NCBI GenBank assembly: GCA_943369665.1
Contig: CALRNX020000010.1
Span: forward strand, 1 to 64,000
Origin: UKL13-3 sp943369665
GTDB lineage: Bacteria > Bacteroidota > Bacteroidia > UKL13-3
Length of the DNA: 64,000 nt
Direction of reading: 5' to 3'
The notes below the pieces were generated by a model. The model saw only the letters and a program-made list of their open reading frames with translations, made no database searches and was not told the origin of the DNA. Below, piece by piece: positions 17,763 through 27,568 of the stretch (positions within the stretch are counted from its first letter, which is position 1; each line of letters begins with the position of its first letter). A program made the position numbers and the translations under genes.

Positions 17763-20177
17763 TTATTGAGAAACAGTATAAAACATTAGAATTAGAGTAG
17801 ACAAGCTAGCAACAATACTAGCAACCTCAACTGTAGATAGTTTCTTACGATCATCTTTAGCCGGCACAATAATTTCAGAGCCGGGTTTGATTTTAGGATG
17901 CTTATTAAACACAAATAATATTTTTCGGGTACTGGCAGCAGAGCCATTAGCGTATACAACAAACGCTTTTCTATTTAATCCCTTTTGGGTATATCCTCCA
18001 GCTCCATCAACATAATCATTAAAGCTTTTACCCTTTTCATATTGAATTCCTACCGGATATAATACCTCACCACTTACTGTCACCGTTTGCAACAATCGGG
18101 GAATTCTTATCACATCATTTTCTTCCAGCACTAAATCATACTTTGATCCTGGATTTTCCATAATTTTCTTTAGGTTAATCCCTACAATACTGATACTATC
18201 TTCCACTCCAGACTTTTGCAAATCTTCTTTTCCGAGAGTATCATTACTTTGTTTTTCGAACGAAGCAATCTTTTTCTTCTTTACATATTGGTCAAATGAG
18301 GTTGGTTTTCGTGTGCGAAACAAAATAGCCCCATCGGCAAAAGCGTTACCTGTTAACCCTCCTGATCTTATAATCAAGTCTGAAATTTTTTCATTGTTTC
18401 TTGTTAAAGTATATTGGCCGGGATGGCTAATTTCGCCTTCCAACTTCACATTCCGTTGTGATTGATAACCGGTTAACTTATAGATTGAGACAACATCAAA
18501 TGGCAAAAGAATTATGTCTTTCCCTTCAATCGTTTTCAACTCATCATTTACCTCATAAGTAATAATCTTAGATACTTCAGAACCAGGATTGTTAGCATCA
18601 AAATCTTTAACCCTTCTTGCTATTTCTATTTTATTCTTTGCAGCAGATTCCTTCGTACCTCCGGCAGTTAAAATTAGATCTTCCACACGTAAATTTTCGG
18701 CATACGGATATTTACCTGGACGAAGGACTTCTCCAACAATATAAACACTATATTCTTCCCTTATTTCGAGTTTTGAAAGTATCTTAACCTTATCCTCACG
18801 TTTTAGAGGAATATCTTTTCCCGAAAGGACTTCTTTTACATCAAATGAAAGCGCTTCCAGTGAATTATCCTCTTTTAAACGATAAATTAATCCCCTACCC
18901 ATAACCGCATCTTCTCTAAGGCCATCTGCTTTGGCAATTAACTTAGATACTGTCATCCCCTCATCAAGAGCAAAATAGCCTGGTCTAAAAACGGCTCCAT
19001 CCAATTCTACACGATTTGAAAACCTATCCAAACCTTTATCAATCGTGTATACATCTCCGGTTTGAGGAACAAACATGGGAAATAAATCTTGAGGAACATC
19101 AGCTACGCTTTTTTCTTTAGCTGTATTGCGAAAAACCTTAATTCTGTCTTTATAAGCATTATCTGTGAACCCCCCAGCGAAGCCAATAATATCAGACAAC
19201 TTTTCATCTCTTGTTACTTCATATAAACCGGGTCTTTTAATCTCTCCAACAAGTTCTACTCTTGTTTCATAAGTTCCAATTTTTATCACATCCTGATCCT
19301 GTAAACGAACATTCCCTTTAGCCTCTCCTTTTAACAAAAACTCGTATACATCAATAATAGCAATCGTTTTCCCATTCCTTATCAACTTAATATTTCTAAA
19401 AGACCCGTTTTTATCAGGTCCTCCGGAAGCGTATAAAGCATTAAAAACAGTTGCGAGTGATGGCAATGTATAAGTACCAGGTAACACAACTTCTCCTAAA
19501 ATAGTAACTTTAATGCTTCGAATATTTCCTAATGTAACAGAAACCTGAGTTTCACCGGTCAGAATTCCCGAGTAATGATTGGATAGCTGACGCGCAATTT
19601 TTTTACTGGCTTGCTCTATGGTTAACCCCATAACATTGATTGGTCCAACAATTGGAATACGAATCTTTCCCTCTGGATTTATTTTGAGTTTATACCCTAC
19701 TTCAGAATAACCGGAAATATCAATCAGAAGTTCATCATCTGTTCCTAAAACATAGTTTTTAGGAGTAGCTATTTTTAAATTGGGCTCAAAAGTTAAACTT
19801 TTATCGCTAAACAATGAAGCTCCAAAAACCTTCGATTTTACAACAATCGGCTTGGTTTCGACTCCATTAAAGGTTCGTTCCGTACTTTTGATTGTACCCT
19901 TATTCCCAGACGCCTGCAAAGCTTCTATTCTTCCCTTCAATTTGTTCATTTGAGCCTGATCCATATTTTTCTGTGCTCCAAATTGCTCTAATTGAGAAAT
20001 TGACAACCCTTTGTCTTGAGCTTGTTGCCAGAAGTCTAACACTTGTTGATCCGATAAGTCATCAACATTAACATTACTCAAATTCGACAAATTAAGATCA
20101 GAAGTATTTTGTGCAAAGGTTGAAATAGAAAGTATTAAGAATGCAGGCAATACAATTTTGCGAAGGATTTGATTCAT
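17763..20177 (-). CDS. wza: Wza-type polysaccharide export protein with SLBB domains
   Basis: 804 residues, first gene of the operon. Signal peptide at 1-22 ending TFAQ. After a Gln-rich helical spacer comes the polysaccharide export domain (LGTDDELLIDISGY through IRIPIVGPINVMG, about residues 145-220), followed by repeated SLBB/grasp domains recognisable by phrases such as VTILGEVVLPGTY, VELVGEIKRPGLYE, VYIVGEVLRPGKYP, VKLEGEISHPGQYT and VTVSGEVLYPVG. A hydrophobic segment closes the protein. Much longer than E. coli Wza (379), as is usual in Bacteroidetes, because of the extra SLBB repeats. No lipobox Cys is seen near the signal peptide. It would form the outer-membrane/periplasmic export channel. 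A good promoter lies 51-81 bases upstream. Confidence 0.92.
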   Translation of the reverse strand: MNQILRKIVLPAFLILSISTFAQNTSDLNLSNLSNVNVDDLSDQQVLDFWQQAQDKGLSISQLEQFGAQKNMDQAQMNKLKGRIEALQASGNKGTIKSTERTFNGVETKPIVVKSKVFGASLFSDKSLTFEPNLKIATPKNYVLGTDDELLIDISGYSEVGYKLKINPEGKIRIPIVGPINVMGLTIEQASKKIARQLSNHYSGILTGETQVSVTLGNIRSIKVTILGEVVLPGTYTLPSLATVFNALYASGGPDKNGSFRNIKLIRNGKTIAIIDVYEFLLKGEAKGNVRLQDQDVIKIGTYETRVELVGEIKRPGLYEVTRDEKLSDIIGFAGGFTDNAYKDRIKVFRNTAKEKSVADVPQDLFPMFVPQTGDVYTIDKGLDRFSNRVELDGAVFRPGYFALDEGMTVSKLIAKADGLREDAVMGRGLIYRLKEDNSLEALSFDVKEVLSGKDIPLKREDKVKILSKLEIREEYSVYIVGEVLRPGKYPYAENLRVEDLILTAGGTKESAAKNKIEIARRVKDFDANNPGSEVSKIITYEVNDELKTIEGKDIILLPFDVVSIYKLTGYQSQRNVKLEGEISHPGQYTLTRNNEKISDLIIRSGGLTGNAFADGAILFRTRKPTSFDQYVKKKKIASFEKQSNDTLGKEDLQKSGVEDSISIVGINLKKIMENPGSKYDLVLEENDVIRIPRLLQTVTVSGEVLYPVGIQYEKGKSFNDYVDGAGGYTQKGLNRKAFVVYANGSAASTRKILFVFNKHPKIKPGSEIIVPAKDDRKKLSTVEVASIVASLSTLILMFYTVSQ

Positions 20178-20227
20178 GGTTCTTTATAAAGCTTAAAAAG
20201 ACTTACTTTAAATCTATGGTTAAAAAG

Positions 20228-20258
20228 CAAAAGTAATAATAATTGCAACCTATACAAA
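20228..20258 (-). promoter_or_regulatory. Promoter of the polysaccharide operon
   Basis: On the minus strand the region reads TTTG (20258-20255), then exactly 19 bases, then TACTTTTG (20235-20228). This fits the Bacteroidetes sigma-ABfr consensus TTG-N19-TAnnTTTG in both boxes and spacing. Transcription would begin a few bases further on, giving a leader of about 45 nt before the wza ATG at 20177. Confidence 0.7.
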
Positions 20259-20356
20259 TAAGTAATGGAAGCAAACTCGTCATACAACTAATTCGCATAA
20301 AAAGAGGACTCCATACTAATTAAAGCAATACATAACGTTAACATTCCAATTATTTA

Positions 20357-20364
20357 TATATTCG
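20357..20364 (+). promoter_or_regulatory. Possible -7-like box TATATTCG upstream of the receptor gene
   Basis: TATATTCG lies 8 bases before the ATG at 20373 and differs from TAnnTTTG at one base. The same octamer followed by GCC-like bases (TATATTCGCC) occurs upstream of the DegT gene at 42549. No clear TTG is found at the standard distance, so support is weak. Confidence 0.25.
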
Positions 20365-20372
20365 CCACCTAA

Positions 20373-22703
20373 ATGACTTTACTAAAAAACGCATGTTGCC
20401 TGATATTCATGCAGGTTTTCACCATTATTTATGCTGTGGAGCTAAAAGCACAACAGACTACCGGAGAGGTTAGAGGCTTCGTATATGATAAGGAAACCGG
20501 TGAACCTATTATCTACACCAATGTTTTTATCCGGACATTAATGATCGGGAAAGCAACCGATATTAATGGTTTTTATGCTATCAGCAAACTAAAGCCCGGC
20601 CAATACACGATTAAATGCTTTTCCATTGGTTATGATACTGCCAGCGCTAATATCAATATTGTAGAAGGTAAAATCACCACCCAGAATTTGTTTTTGAGCA
20701 AAAGTACAACCCAACTCAAGGAAGTAAACGTCACAGCTGAAAAACAAAAAGCTCAAACCGAAGTCAAAATTTCCAATATTACTATTACACAAAAAGACCT
20801 TAAACAACTCCCATCATTTGGTGGAGAACCTGATTTAGTGCAATATTTACAAGTATTACCGGGTGTTGTTTTCAGTGGTGACCAAGGAGGACAGCTATAT
20901 ATACGTGGGGGAACTCCTGTTCAAAACAAAATATTATTGGACGGAATGATCATTTACAATCCTTTTCACTCCATAGGATTGTTTTCTGTATTTGATGCCG
21001 ATATCATTAGAAGTGCCGATGTTTTTGCCGGAGGTTTTAACGCACAATACGGGGGACGGATTGGTGCTGTTGTTGATGTATCAACTCGTGAAGGAAATAA
21101 AAAACGATTCGCTGCAAAGGTTTCAGCCAATACCATTACCTCAAAAGTATTATTGGAAGGACCGCTTAAAAAATTTGATGATGGAGGGGGAAGCGCCTCA
21201 TATATTGTGTCTTATAAAACATCATACCTCGACCAAACATCAAAATTGTTTTATGGATATGCCGACCCCGATAATAAGACAAATGGACTTCCATACGCAT
21301 TTAATGACTTGTACGGAAAAATGTCTTTTATTGGCGAAGGGGGAAGCAAACTTAATTTGTTTGGATTCAACTTTGCCGATAATGTAAATCTTCCTCAAAC
21401 CCAATATAAATGGAATGCTGCAGGTGGGGGTACAAACTTTTTTGTTATTCCGGAAGGCTCAACTGTTATCAATGGTATATTGGCCTATTCAAACTATAAG
21501 ATGTCTCAACAAGTTGAGGGTGACATTAATCCTCGTTCAAGCAGTATTGCTGGTTTTAATGTTGGGCTTAACTTTACCTATTTCATGGGTAAAGATGATA
21601 TCAAATACGGATTTGAAATGAATGGATTTAAGACAGACTTTCAATACGTGAATGGATTTGGCAAAAGTTTGCAACAGGAAGAATCAACCACTGAAATAGC
21701 AGGATTTGTAAAGTACAAAAAAACATTTGGCCGACTGATCATTGAACCGGGTATGCGTATACAGGCATATGCCTCTTTGGGTAATTATTCATTTGAACCT
21801 CGTTTTGGAACCAAGTACAACCTTACCGAAAAAATCAGGCTGAAAGCAGCTCTCGGAATGTACTCACAAAACTTGATCAGCGCAGTATCCGATAAGGATG
21901 TGGTCAATCTATTTTATGGTTTTTTGTCGGGACCTGATGAATTACCGGAAACATTTGACGGGAAAGATGTAACGCACAAAATGCAAACCGCCACTCATTA
22001 TGTTGGAGGTATTGAATTGAATGTTGGACAACATGGAGAAATTAACATTGAAGGATTTTATAAAAAATTTACTCAACTAACCAATATCAACAGAGATAAG
22101 GCATACGATAATACCCCCGAAAATGCTGATATTCCCGAACGGCTTAAACGCGATTATATTATCGAAACAGGAGAAGCCTATGGTGCCGATATCAGTTATA
22201 AATATGAGTACAAACGTTTTTATTTCTGGGCAGTGTATTCTCTTACCTATGTAAACAGGTATGATGGATTACGCACCTACTTTCCGAATTTTGACAGACG
22301 ACACAACTTAAACCTGGTTGGAACTGTTAACTGGGGAAAAGAAAGCAGTTGGAGTTTCAACTCAAGATGGAGCTTCGGATCCGGGTTTCCATTTACACAA
22401 ACACAAGGAAACTACGAACAACTTGATTTCAGCAATGGTGTTGGCACAAATGTTTTAACACAAAACGGAAATCTGGGAACGTATTTTACAGAAATTAATA
22501 CAGGACGTTTACCATATTTCCACCGTTTAGACCTCTCACTGTCCAAAAAAATAAAATTGGGAAAACGTTCACTGCTTACCATCACTGCGGCTGTTACCAA
22601 CGTATACAACAGGGATAATATTTTTTACTTCGACAGACAAAACTTTAAACGGGTTAATCAGCTCCCTATTATGCCCACCTTGGGGATAAATTTGGCTTTT
22701 TAA
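20373..22703 (+). CDS. TonB-dependent receptor with carboxypeptidase-like N-terminal domain
   Basis: 776-residue outer-membrane protein. A signal peptide (to about residue 27, ending LKAQ) is followed by a CarboxypepD-reg-like domain (GEVRGFVYDKETGEPI through SIGYDTAS, about 31-95), a plug domain (LPSFGGEPDLVQYLQVLPGV, then GGQLYIRGGTPVQN and LLDGMIIYNP) and a long barrel ending in a typical aromatic C-terminus (LGINLAF). It is short for a SusC-like receptor and has no SusD partner nearby, so its substrate is not a SusCD glycan by context. It leads a run of plus-strand genes with a TPR protein and a second barrel. Confidence 0.9.
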   Translation: MTLLKNACCLIFMQVFTIIYAVELKAQQTTGEVRGFVYDKETGEPIIYTNVFIRTLMIGKATDINGFYAISKLKPGQYTIKCFSIGYDTASANINIVEGKITTQNLFLSKSTTQLKEVNVTAEKQKAQTEVKISNITITQKDLKQLPSFGGEPDLVQYLQVLPGVVFSGDQGGQLYIRGGTPVQNKILLDGMIIYNPFHSIGLFSVFDADIIRSADVFAGGFNAQYGGRIGAVVDVSTREGNKKRFAAKVSANTITSKVLLEGPLKKFDDGGGSASYIVSYKTSYLDQTSKLFYGYADPDNKTNGLPYAFNDLYGKMSFIGEGGSKLNLFGFNFADNVNLPQTQYKWNAAGGGTNFFVIPEGSTVINGILAYSNYKMSQQVEGDINPRSSSIAGFNVGLNFTYFMGKDDIKYGFEMNGFKTDFQYVNGFGKSLQQEESTTEIAGFVKYKKTFGRLIIEPGMRIQAYASLGNYSFEPRFGTKYNLTEKIRLKAALGMYSQNLISAVSDKDVVNLFYGFLSGPDELPETFDGKDVTHKMQTATHYVGGIELNVGQHGEINIEGFYKKFTQLTNINRDKAYDNTPENADIPERLKRDYIIETGEAYGADISYKYEYKRFYFWAVYSLTYVNRYDGLRTYFPNFDRRHNLNLVGTVNWGKESSWSFNSRWSFGSGFPFTQTQGNYEQLDFSNGVGTNVLTQNGNLGTYFTEINTGRLPYFHRLDLSLSKKIKLGKRSLLTITAAVTNVYNRDNIFYFDRQNFKRVNQLPIMPTLGINLAF

Positions 22704-22722
22704 AAGTACATCTCAACATAGC

Positions 22723-22743
22723 TTTGAGCGTTATACGTTCAAA
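22723..22743 (+). repeat. Short inverted repeat between receptor and TPR genes
   Basis: TTTGAGCGT (22723-22731) and ACGTTCAAA (22735-22743) pair with one G-T wobble around a TAT loop. It lies in the 48-bp gap between the two genes, 8 bases before the TPR ATG. There is no T tract, so it is not a standard terminator; it could reduce or tune translation of the downstream gene (inference). Confidence 0.4.
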
Positions 22744-22751
22744 CTATTTAT

Positions 22752-25700
22752 ATGATAAAGCTAAGACGGGATTTTTTATCCCTTTTGATACTTCTGCTGG
22801 TTACAGTTTCTTCCAACCTTTGGGCACAAAGAACGGAAACATACGAAGCAGATCTGAGATATTACAACCGTGCACTCGAACTGTTCACCAAAGAAAAATA
22901 TGCCGTTGCACAAAAACATTTTGCCTGGTACAGCCAGTTTAGCAAAGACCGCGAAACACGTATCAATGCGGAATTCTACGCGGGTGTATGCGCAATGGAA
23001 CTGCTAAACCCAGATGCAATTAACCTTCTCAATGGTGTTTCGCTTAAATATCCTGAACACAGCAAGGCCCAGGCAGCTCAATTTAACCTTGGGAAATATT
23101 TTTACAGAACAAAAGACAATAAGTCGGCAGTGAAATACCTTGTAGGTGTAAACACCTACTCGTTAACTCCGGACGAAGCCAGTGAATATTGGTTCATTAG
23201 AGGATATTGCCATTTTAAAATGGATGAATTTGAACAGTCAAAACTCGCATTCAAAAACATCAAGGATGAGCAAGGCAAATATTATGATGCTGCAAATTAT
23301 TACTACGGTTATGTAGCCTACAGCCAGGGAGGATTTGATGAAGCGATGGAACATTTTAACCGTGTGCAAAAATCAAGAACATTTGGGCCGTTGTCTCAAG
23401 TTTACATTGCACAGATCTATTTTGCCCGTAAACAATACGCAGCAGTGGTTTCATTTGCCGATACCATCAGCAACAAAGAGATCATCTACGATGTGGCAGG
23501 GATCGTTGGTCAGTCGCATTTTCAATTGGGACAATACAAAGAAGCCCTACCCTACCTGCAACGGTTTAACAGCAAACCACCGGTGGCTAAAACCAACAAA
23601 GATGTTTACCGCTTAGGTTATTGTTACCTGATTGCCGGAGAGTACGACAAAGCTATTGAGGAACTAGGCTCTATTGCATCCGAAAAAGACACAATTGCCC
23701 AATATGCAAGTTTTAATTTGGGCCAGGCTTATTTAAAAAACGATAAAAAACCACAGGCTCGTAACGCGTTCCTGGCAGCATACAAACTCGGTTATATCGG
23801 TGACATAACAGAACTATCATTGTTTAATTATGCAAAACTTTCGTTCGAGTTGTCGTTTCAGCAAGATGCATTAAAAGACCTTGTAAAATTTGTGAACGAT
23901 TATCCCGAATCTCCCTATTTGGATGAGGCTAACGCTGCATTAGGAGAACTCTTGCTGAGCACCAAAAACTATAAAGACGCTATCAAAACATTGGAGAGCA
24001 TTAAAAAGCCAACCAAAGAAAACAATATCGCTTACCAAAGGGTATGTTATTACAGGGCAGAGGAACTTTACCTGAACAACGACTACATAAACAGCGAAGT
24101 GTATTTTACCAAGTCGCTGGGATTTGATCACGACAAACGACTCTACGCATTATGCCATTTTTGGATCGGGGAATTGTCTTACAAAAAAGGAGAATATACC
24201 AAAGCATTTGAAAACTATCAGCAATTTCAACAATTTACAGAAACCAAAGATTCCCGCTTTTACCCGATGGCATTTTACAACAAAGGGTATGCTAAATTAA
24301 AACTGGATGATTATGCAACCGCCATTGAAGAGTTCAAAAAATACATTGAGACTGATTATGCCAGACAAAACATAGAGACTTATACAGACGCATGCATGCG
24401 TATTGCAGATTGTCATTTTGTATTGCGTAATTATGAAAAAGCGCTCAATGCTTACGAAGTAATTATCCTGAAAAAACTGAACGGGGTAGACTACGCATTG
24501 TATCAGCAAGCGATGATTTTAGGAGTAGAGAATAAATATGATCGTAAAGTAAACACCCTAAATGAGCTTATCAGATCCTACACTAAATCAACCTATATTG
24601 ATGATGCGATTTTTGAAGTAGCCAATGTGCAGTTGCAAACTGGAAGTTATACGGAAGCACTCCAGGGTTTCCAGAATATTATTGATAACTATCCTCGCAG
24701 TATTTACATCCGTAAGGCAATGCTCAACAAAGGGCTTTGTTATTACAATTCAAGCAAAGATGACCTTGCGCTTGAGGCATTTAAAGCGTTGATCACAACT
24801 TATAATACAAGTGATGAAGCGCGTAATGCATTGGTTATTGTTAAGAATATTTTTGTGACAAAAGGAGAAAGTGAAGCCTACTTGGAGTTTGTAAAAGTAT
24901 TGCCCAACGTAACGCTATCCCCTTCTTACCAGGATTCTATTTCGTATGAATCGGCTTTTAACAGTTACAAAAATGGCGACTGCGAAAAAGCAGCCAAATC
25001 ATTTGGAAATTATATCACCAAGTATCCCGGTGGATTTTTTATTTTAAAGGCTAATTACTACAAAGCGGAATGTGATTTCAAACTCAAAAACTATGATGCG
25101 GCTTTGATATGCTATGAATATGTGGCATCCTATAATCGCAACGATTTTACAGAGAAAAGTACCAGACAGTGTGCAGTATTGTATTATTTAAAAAAGGATT
25201 ACGAGAAAGCGTTTACATATTACAGTTCGCTTGAGCGTATTGCCAGCAATAAGGACAATATGACAATTGCGTTATTGGGTCAACTTCGTGCTGCAATGCA
25301 ATCCACTACAGATCCTATTAACAGATCGGCATCGGCTGCTACCAAATACTTAAACTCTGGGTTGGGGCAAAAAGAAGGAATCATTGAAGCCCACATGGCT
25401 CTGGCAAGATTTTACAATGCCGAAAACAAACCAGATTCAGCGTTTGCCGAATTTAGTTTTGTGTTGAAAGAAACTAAAAACATCCTTGCCGCTGAATCGA
25501 AGTATCAGATCGCAATGATCCAATACCAGAAAAAAGAGTATAAAAAATCGAAGAAAACCATTTTTGAATTGAGCGATAATTTCAGCTCTTATGATTTTTG
25601 GACAGCAAAAGGATTCTTATTGCTGGCTGATATATACCTGGTTGAAAAAGATTATTTCCAGGCCAAGGCGACCTTACAAAGTATCATTGAAAATTATGAG

Positions 25701-25817
25701 ACCAATGATATGATCAAGCCTACTGCTATCGAAAAGATGAAACAAATATTGGCGGCAGAAGAAAAACTCAAACCTGCTCCCGTAACGCCTGCCGAAAAAG
25801 AAGTTCAACCTAATTAA
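22752..25817 (+). CDS. Large tetratricopeptide-repeat protein, exported
   Basis: 1021 residues. Signal peptide MIKLRRDFLSLLILLLV to about residue 25 (LWAQ). The whole mature part is TPR/TPR_6-like helical repeats, with recurring phrases such as YNRALELFTKEKYAVAQKHF, AQFNLGKYFYRTKDNKSAVK, YRLGYCYLIAGEYDKAIEEL and AMLNKGLCYYNSSKDDLALE, in the manner of YbgF/BamD-type periplasmic scaffolds. The last ~20 residues are Lys/Pro/Glu-rich. No lipobox. It would act as a periplasmic protein-interaction platform. The next gene (a barrel protein) starts 12 bp after its stop, suggesting cooperation with an outer-membrane partner. Confidence 0.88.
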   Translation: MIKLRRDFLSLLILLLVTVSSNLWAQRTETYEADLRYYNRALELFTKEKYAVAQKHFAWYSQFSKDRETRINAEFYAGVCAMELLNPDAINLLNGVSLKYPEHSKAQAAQFNLGKYFYRTKDNKSAVKYLVGVNTYSLTPDEASEYWFIRGYCHFKMDEFEQSKLAFKNIKDEQGKYYDAANYYYGYVAYSQGGFDEAMEHFNRVQKSRTFGPLSQVYIAQIYFARKQYAAVVSFADTISNKEIIYDVAGIVGQSHFQLGQYKEALPYLQRFNSKPPVAKTNKDVYRLGYCYLIAGEYDKAIEELGSIASEKDTIAQYASFNLGQAYLKNDKKPQARNAFLAAYKLGYIGDITELSLFNYAKLSFELSFQQDALKDLVKFVNDYPESPYLDEANAALGELLLSTKNYKDAIKTLESIKKPTKENNIAYQRVCYYRAEELYLNNDYINSEVYFTKSLGFDHDKRLYALCHFWIGELSYKKGEYTKAFENYQQFQQFTETKDSRFYPMAFYNKGYAKLKLDDYATAIEEFKKYIETDYARQNIETYTDACMRIADCHFVLRNYEKALNAYEVIILKKLNGVDYALYQQAMILGVENKYDRKVNTLNELIRSYTKSTYIDDAIFEVANVQLQTGSYTEALQGFQNIIDNYPRSIYIRKAMLNKGLCYYNSSKDDLALEAFKALITTYNTSDEARNALVIVKNIFVTKGESEAYLEFVKVLPNVTLSPSYQDSISYESAFNSYKNGDCEKAAKSFGNYITKYPGGFFILKANYYKAECDFKLKNYDAALICYEYVASYNRNDFTEKSTRQCAVLYYLKKDYEKAFTYYSSLERIASNKDNMTIALLGQLRAAMQSTTDPINRSASAATKYLNSGLGQKEGIIEAHMALARFYNAENKPDSAFAEFSFVLKETKNILAAESKYQIAMIQYQKKEYKKSKKTIFELSDNFSSYDFWTAKGFLLLADIYLVEKDYFQAKATLQSIIENYETNDMIKPTAIEKMKQILAAEEKLKPAPVTPAEKEVQPN

Positions 25818-25829
25818 TGCACCTGTAAC

Positions 25830-27482
25830 ATGACAACCAAATTGCAAACCATATTATTTAAAACAGGATTATGTACCCTCCTGCTGGCAAGCGGAACATG
25901 TTCATTTGCTCAGGACTCGCTGCGCACGGATGTGGTAGATGTGGTGAAAGCATTTAAACCGGTATTGAGCGAAAGTATTAAAATTCAAAGTAACCCCAAC
26001 CCTGAAATTCCGGTTACCCAAACACCCAAACTAGAATATTCTATTCCTGAAAAAAGAATGGATGGAAATCCAACATTGTATACCATAAAGCCACTCTCGT
26101 TGGGTACTTCGTTGTTGCCAAAACTCAAAAACAATTACACCCGTTTGGGCTATGGAAATTATAACACGCCATTGTTCGAAACCTACCTAATGTCGGGACG
26201 AAACAAGAATGTAGAAGCCGGATTGTTTTTCAAACACCTCTCGTCAAATCCCGAAGGTGACCGTTCGTTTAGCAATAATACCCTCTACGCTTTTGGCAAG
26301 CGTTTTCTGGCAAAGGGAATTCTGAGCAGCGATATTTATTATTACCGCAACGTGGTCAATTTATATGGTGTTAAACGAGAAGGAACAACGATTTCGGAAG
26401 ATGATATTCAAAATAAGTTTCAAACCATTGATGCTAAAGTTGCCTATCAAAACATCTTGAAAGACACCTCCAAATTGAGTTACAAAATAGACGGTAACTA
26501 TTATCATTTCTTCACCAAAACACCGGCTGATGTAACAGAAGATAATTTTAAAGTATACGGAACTTTCGGAAAACGTATTTCAGGAAATCCACTGGATGTC
26601 AAAATGGGGGTTGAAATTATTTCGCTAAAAACACCAACCCTGGATTACAACAGAAACTATGTGGATATCAATCCACGTTATCGTTTAAACATGAATGCGC
26701 TGTACATCAATATTGGTTTTAACTCCACTTTTTTTGGCGACAGCAACGGCACCACATTTCATTTCTTTCCGGTTGCTGAAGCCGGTTACGGGATTATCAA
26801 AAACAGCCTGACCACCTACATTGGTATTACAGGAAACGTTCAACGCAATACATTCAGGAGCATCGCTACCGAAAATCCTTTTATACGCACCATGGCATTG
26901 GACAATACGATCAATAAGTTTGAATTATATGGCGGTTTAAAAGGGATCATTAGTCCTCAAACGTCTTTTAATATTCATGCTTCCCTGGCCAATATGCAAA
27001 ATATGTTGTTTTATGTTAGTGATTCGACCAATCTATACAGTCAATCGACCGTATTTGATAATGGAAACTCCAGTGTATTTAATCTTAGAACAGAATTGAA
27101 CCACGAGTTTGCTGATGTATTCATGTTTGGTTTTGTAATGAACTATTACAAATACAGCCTCACCATTGATGCTCCCTTTTCGCGCCCAACTTTTACTACC
27201 CAGTGGAATATTGGATACAATATGGGAAGTAAATTTTTATGGAAAGTACAAGCCACAACCATGAACAAACGCGACAGTAGAACGCTGTTGGCAGGAAACC
27301 GTTTTGAAGATGTAACATTAAAAGGATTTGTGGACCTGAATCTCGGACTGGATTACCGCTACACGAAAAATGTTTCGCTATTTTTAAACGTAAACAATAT
27401 TACCAATAACCAATATCAGCGCTGGGCAAATTTACCGGTATATGGGATCAATGTATTGGGTGGATTAACTGTATCTTTTTAA
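25830..27482 (+). CDS. Outer-membrane beta-barrel protein (TonB-receptor-like barrel without plug)
   Basis: 550 residues. Signal peptide to about residue 28 (CSFAQ). The mature N-terminus has a short conserved-looking stretch (VVDVVKAFKPVLSES) followed by a Pro-rich linker. The rest alternates polar and hydrophobic residues as in a barrel and ends VSLFLNVNNITNNQYQRW and GGLTVSF, like the last strands of TonB-dependent receptors. No plug domain is visible and the length is below that of a receptor. Likely cotranscribed with the TPR gene (12-bp gap). Function not recognised; a barrel that assembles with the TPR protein is a reasonable inference. Confidence 0.75.
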   Translation: MTTKLQTILFKTGLCTLLLASGTCSFAQDSLRTDVVDVVKAFKPVLSESIKIQSNPNPEIPVTQTPKLEYSIPEKRMDGNPTLYTIKPLSLGTSLLPKLKNNYTRLGYGNYNTPLFETYLMSGRNKNVEAGLFFKHLSSNPEGDRSFSNNTLYAFGKRFLAKGILSSDIYYYRNVVNLYGVKREGTTISEDDIQNKFQTIDAKVAYQNILKDTSKLSYKIDGNYYHFFTKTPADVTEDNFKVYGTFGKRISGNPLDVKMGVEIISLKTPTLDYNRNYVDINPRYRLNMNALYINIGFNSTFFGDSNGTTFHFFPVAEAGYGIIKNSLTTYIGITGNVQRNTFRSIATENPFIRTMALDNTINKFELYGGLKGIISPQTSFNIHASLANMQNMLFYVSDSTNLYSQSTVFDNGNSSVFNLRTELNHEFADVFMFGFVMNYYKYSLTIDAPFSRPTFTTQWNIGYNMGSKFLWKVQATTMNKRDSRTLLAGNRFEDVTLKGFVDLNLGLDYRYTKNVSLFLNVNNITNNQYQRWANLPVYGINVLGGLTVSF

Positions 27483-27568
27483 TAATCTGTTCTATAAGAG
27501 TCCCTCTTAGGGTTAAGGTTGCCAAAATGGGTGCAATGGTGTATGTTGCGGCAACTTTAAACAGCTGA

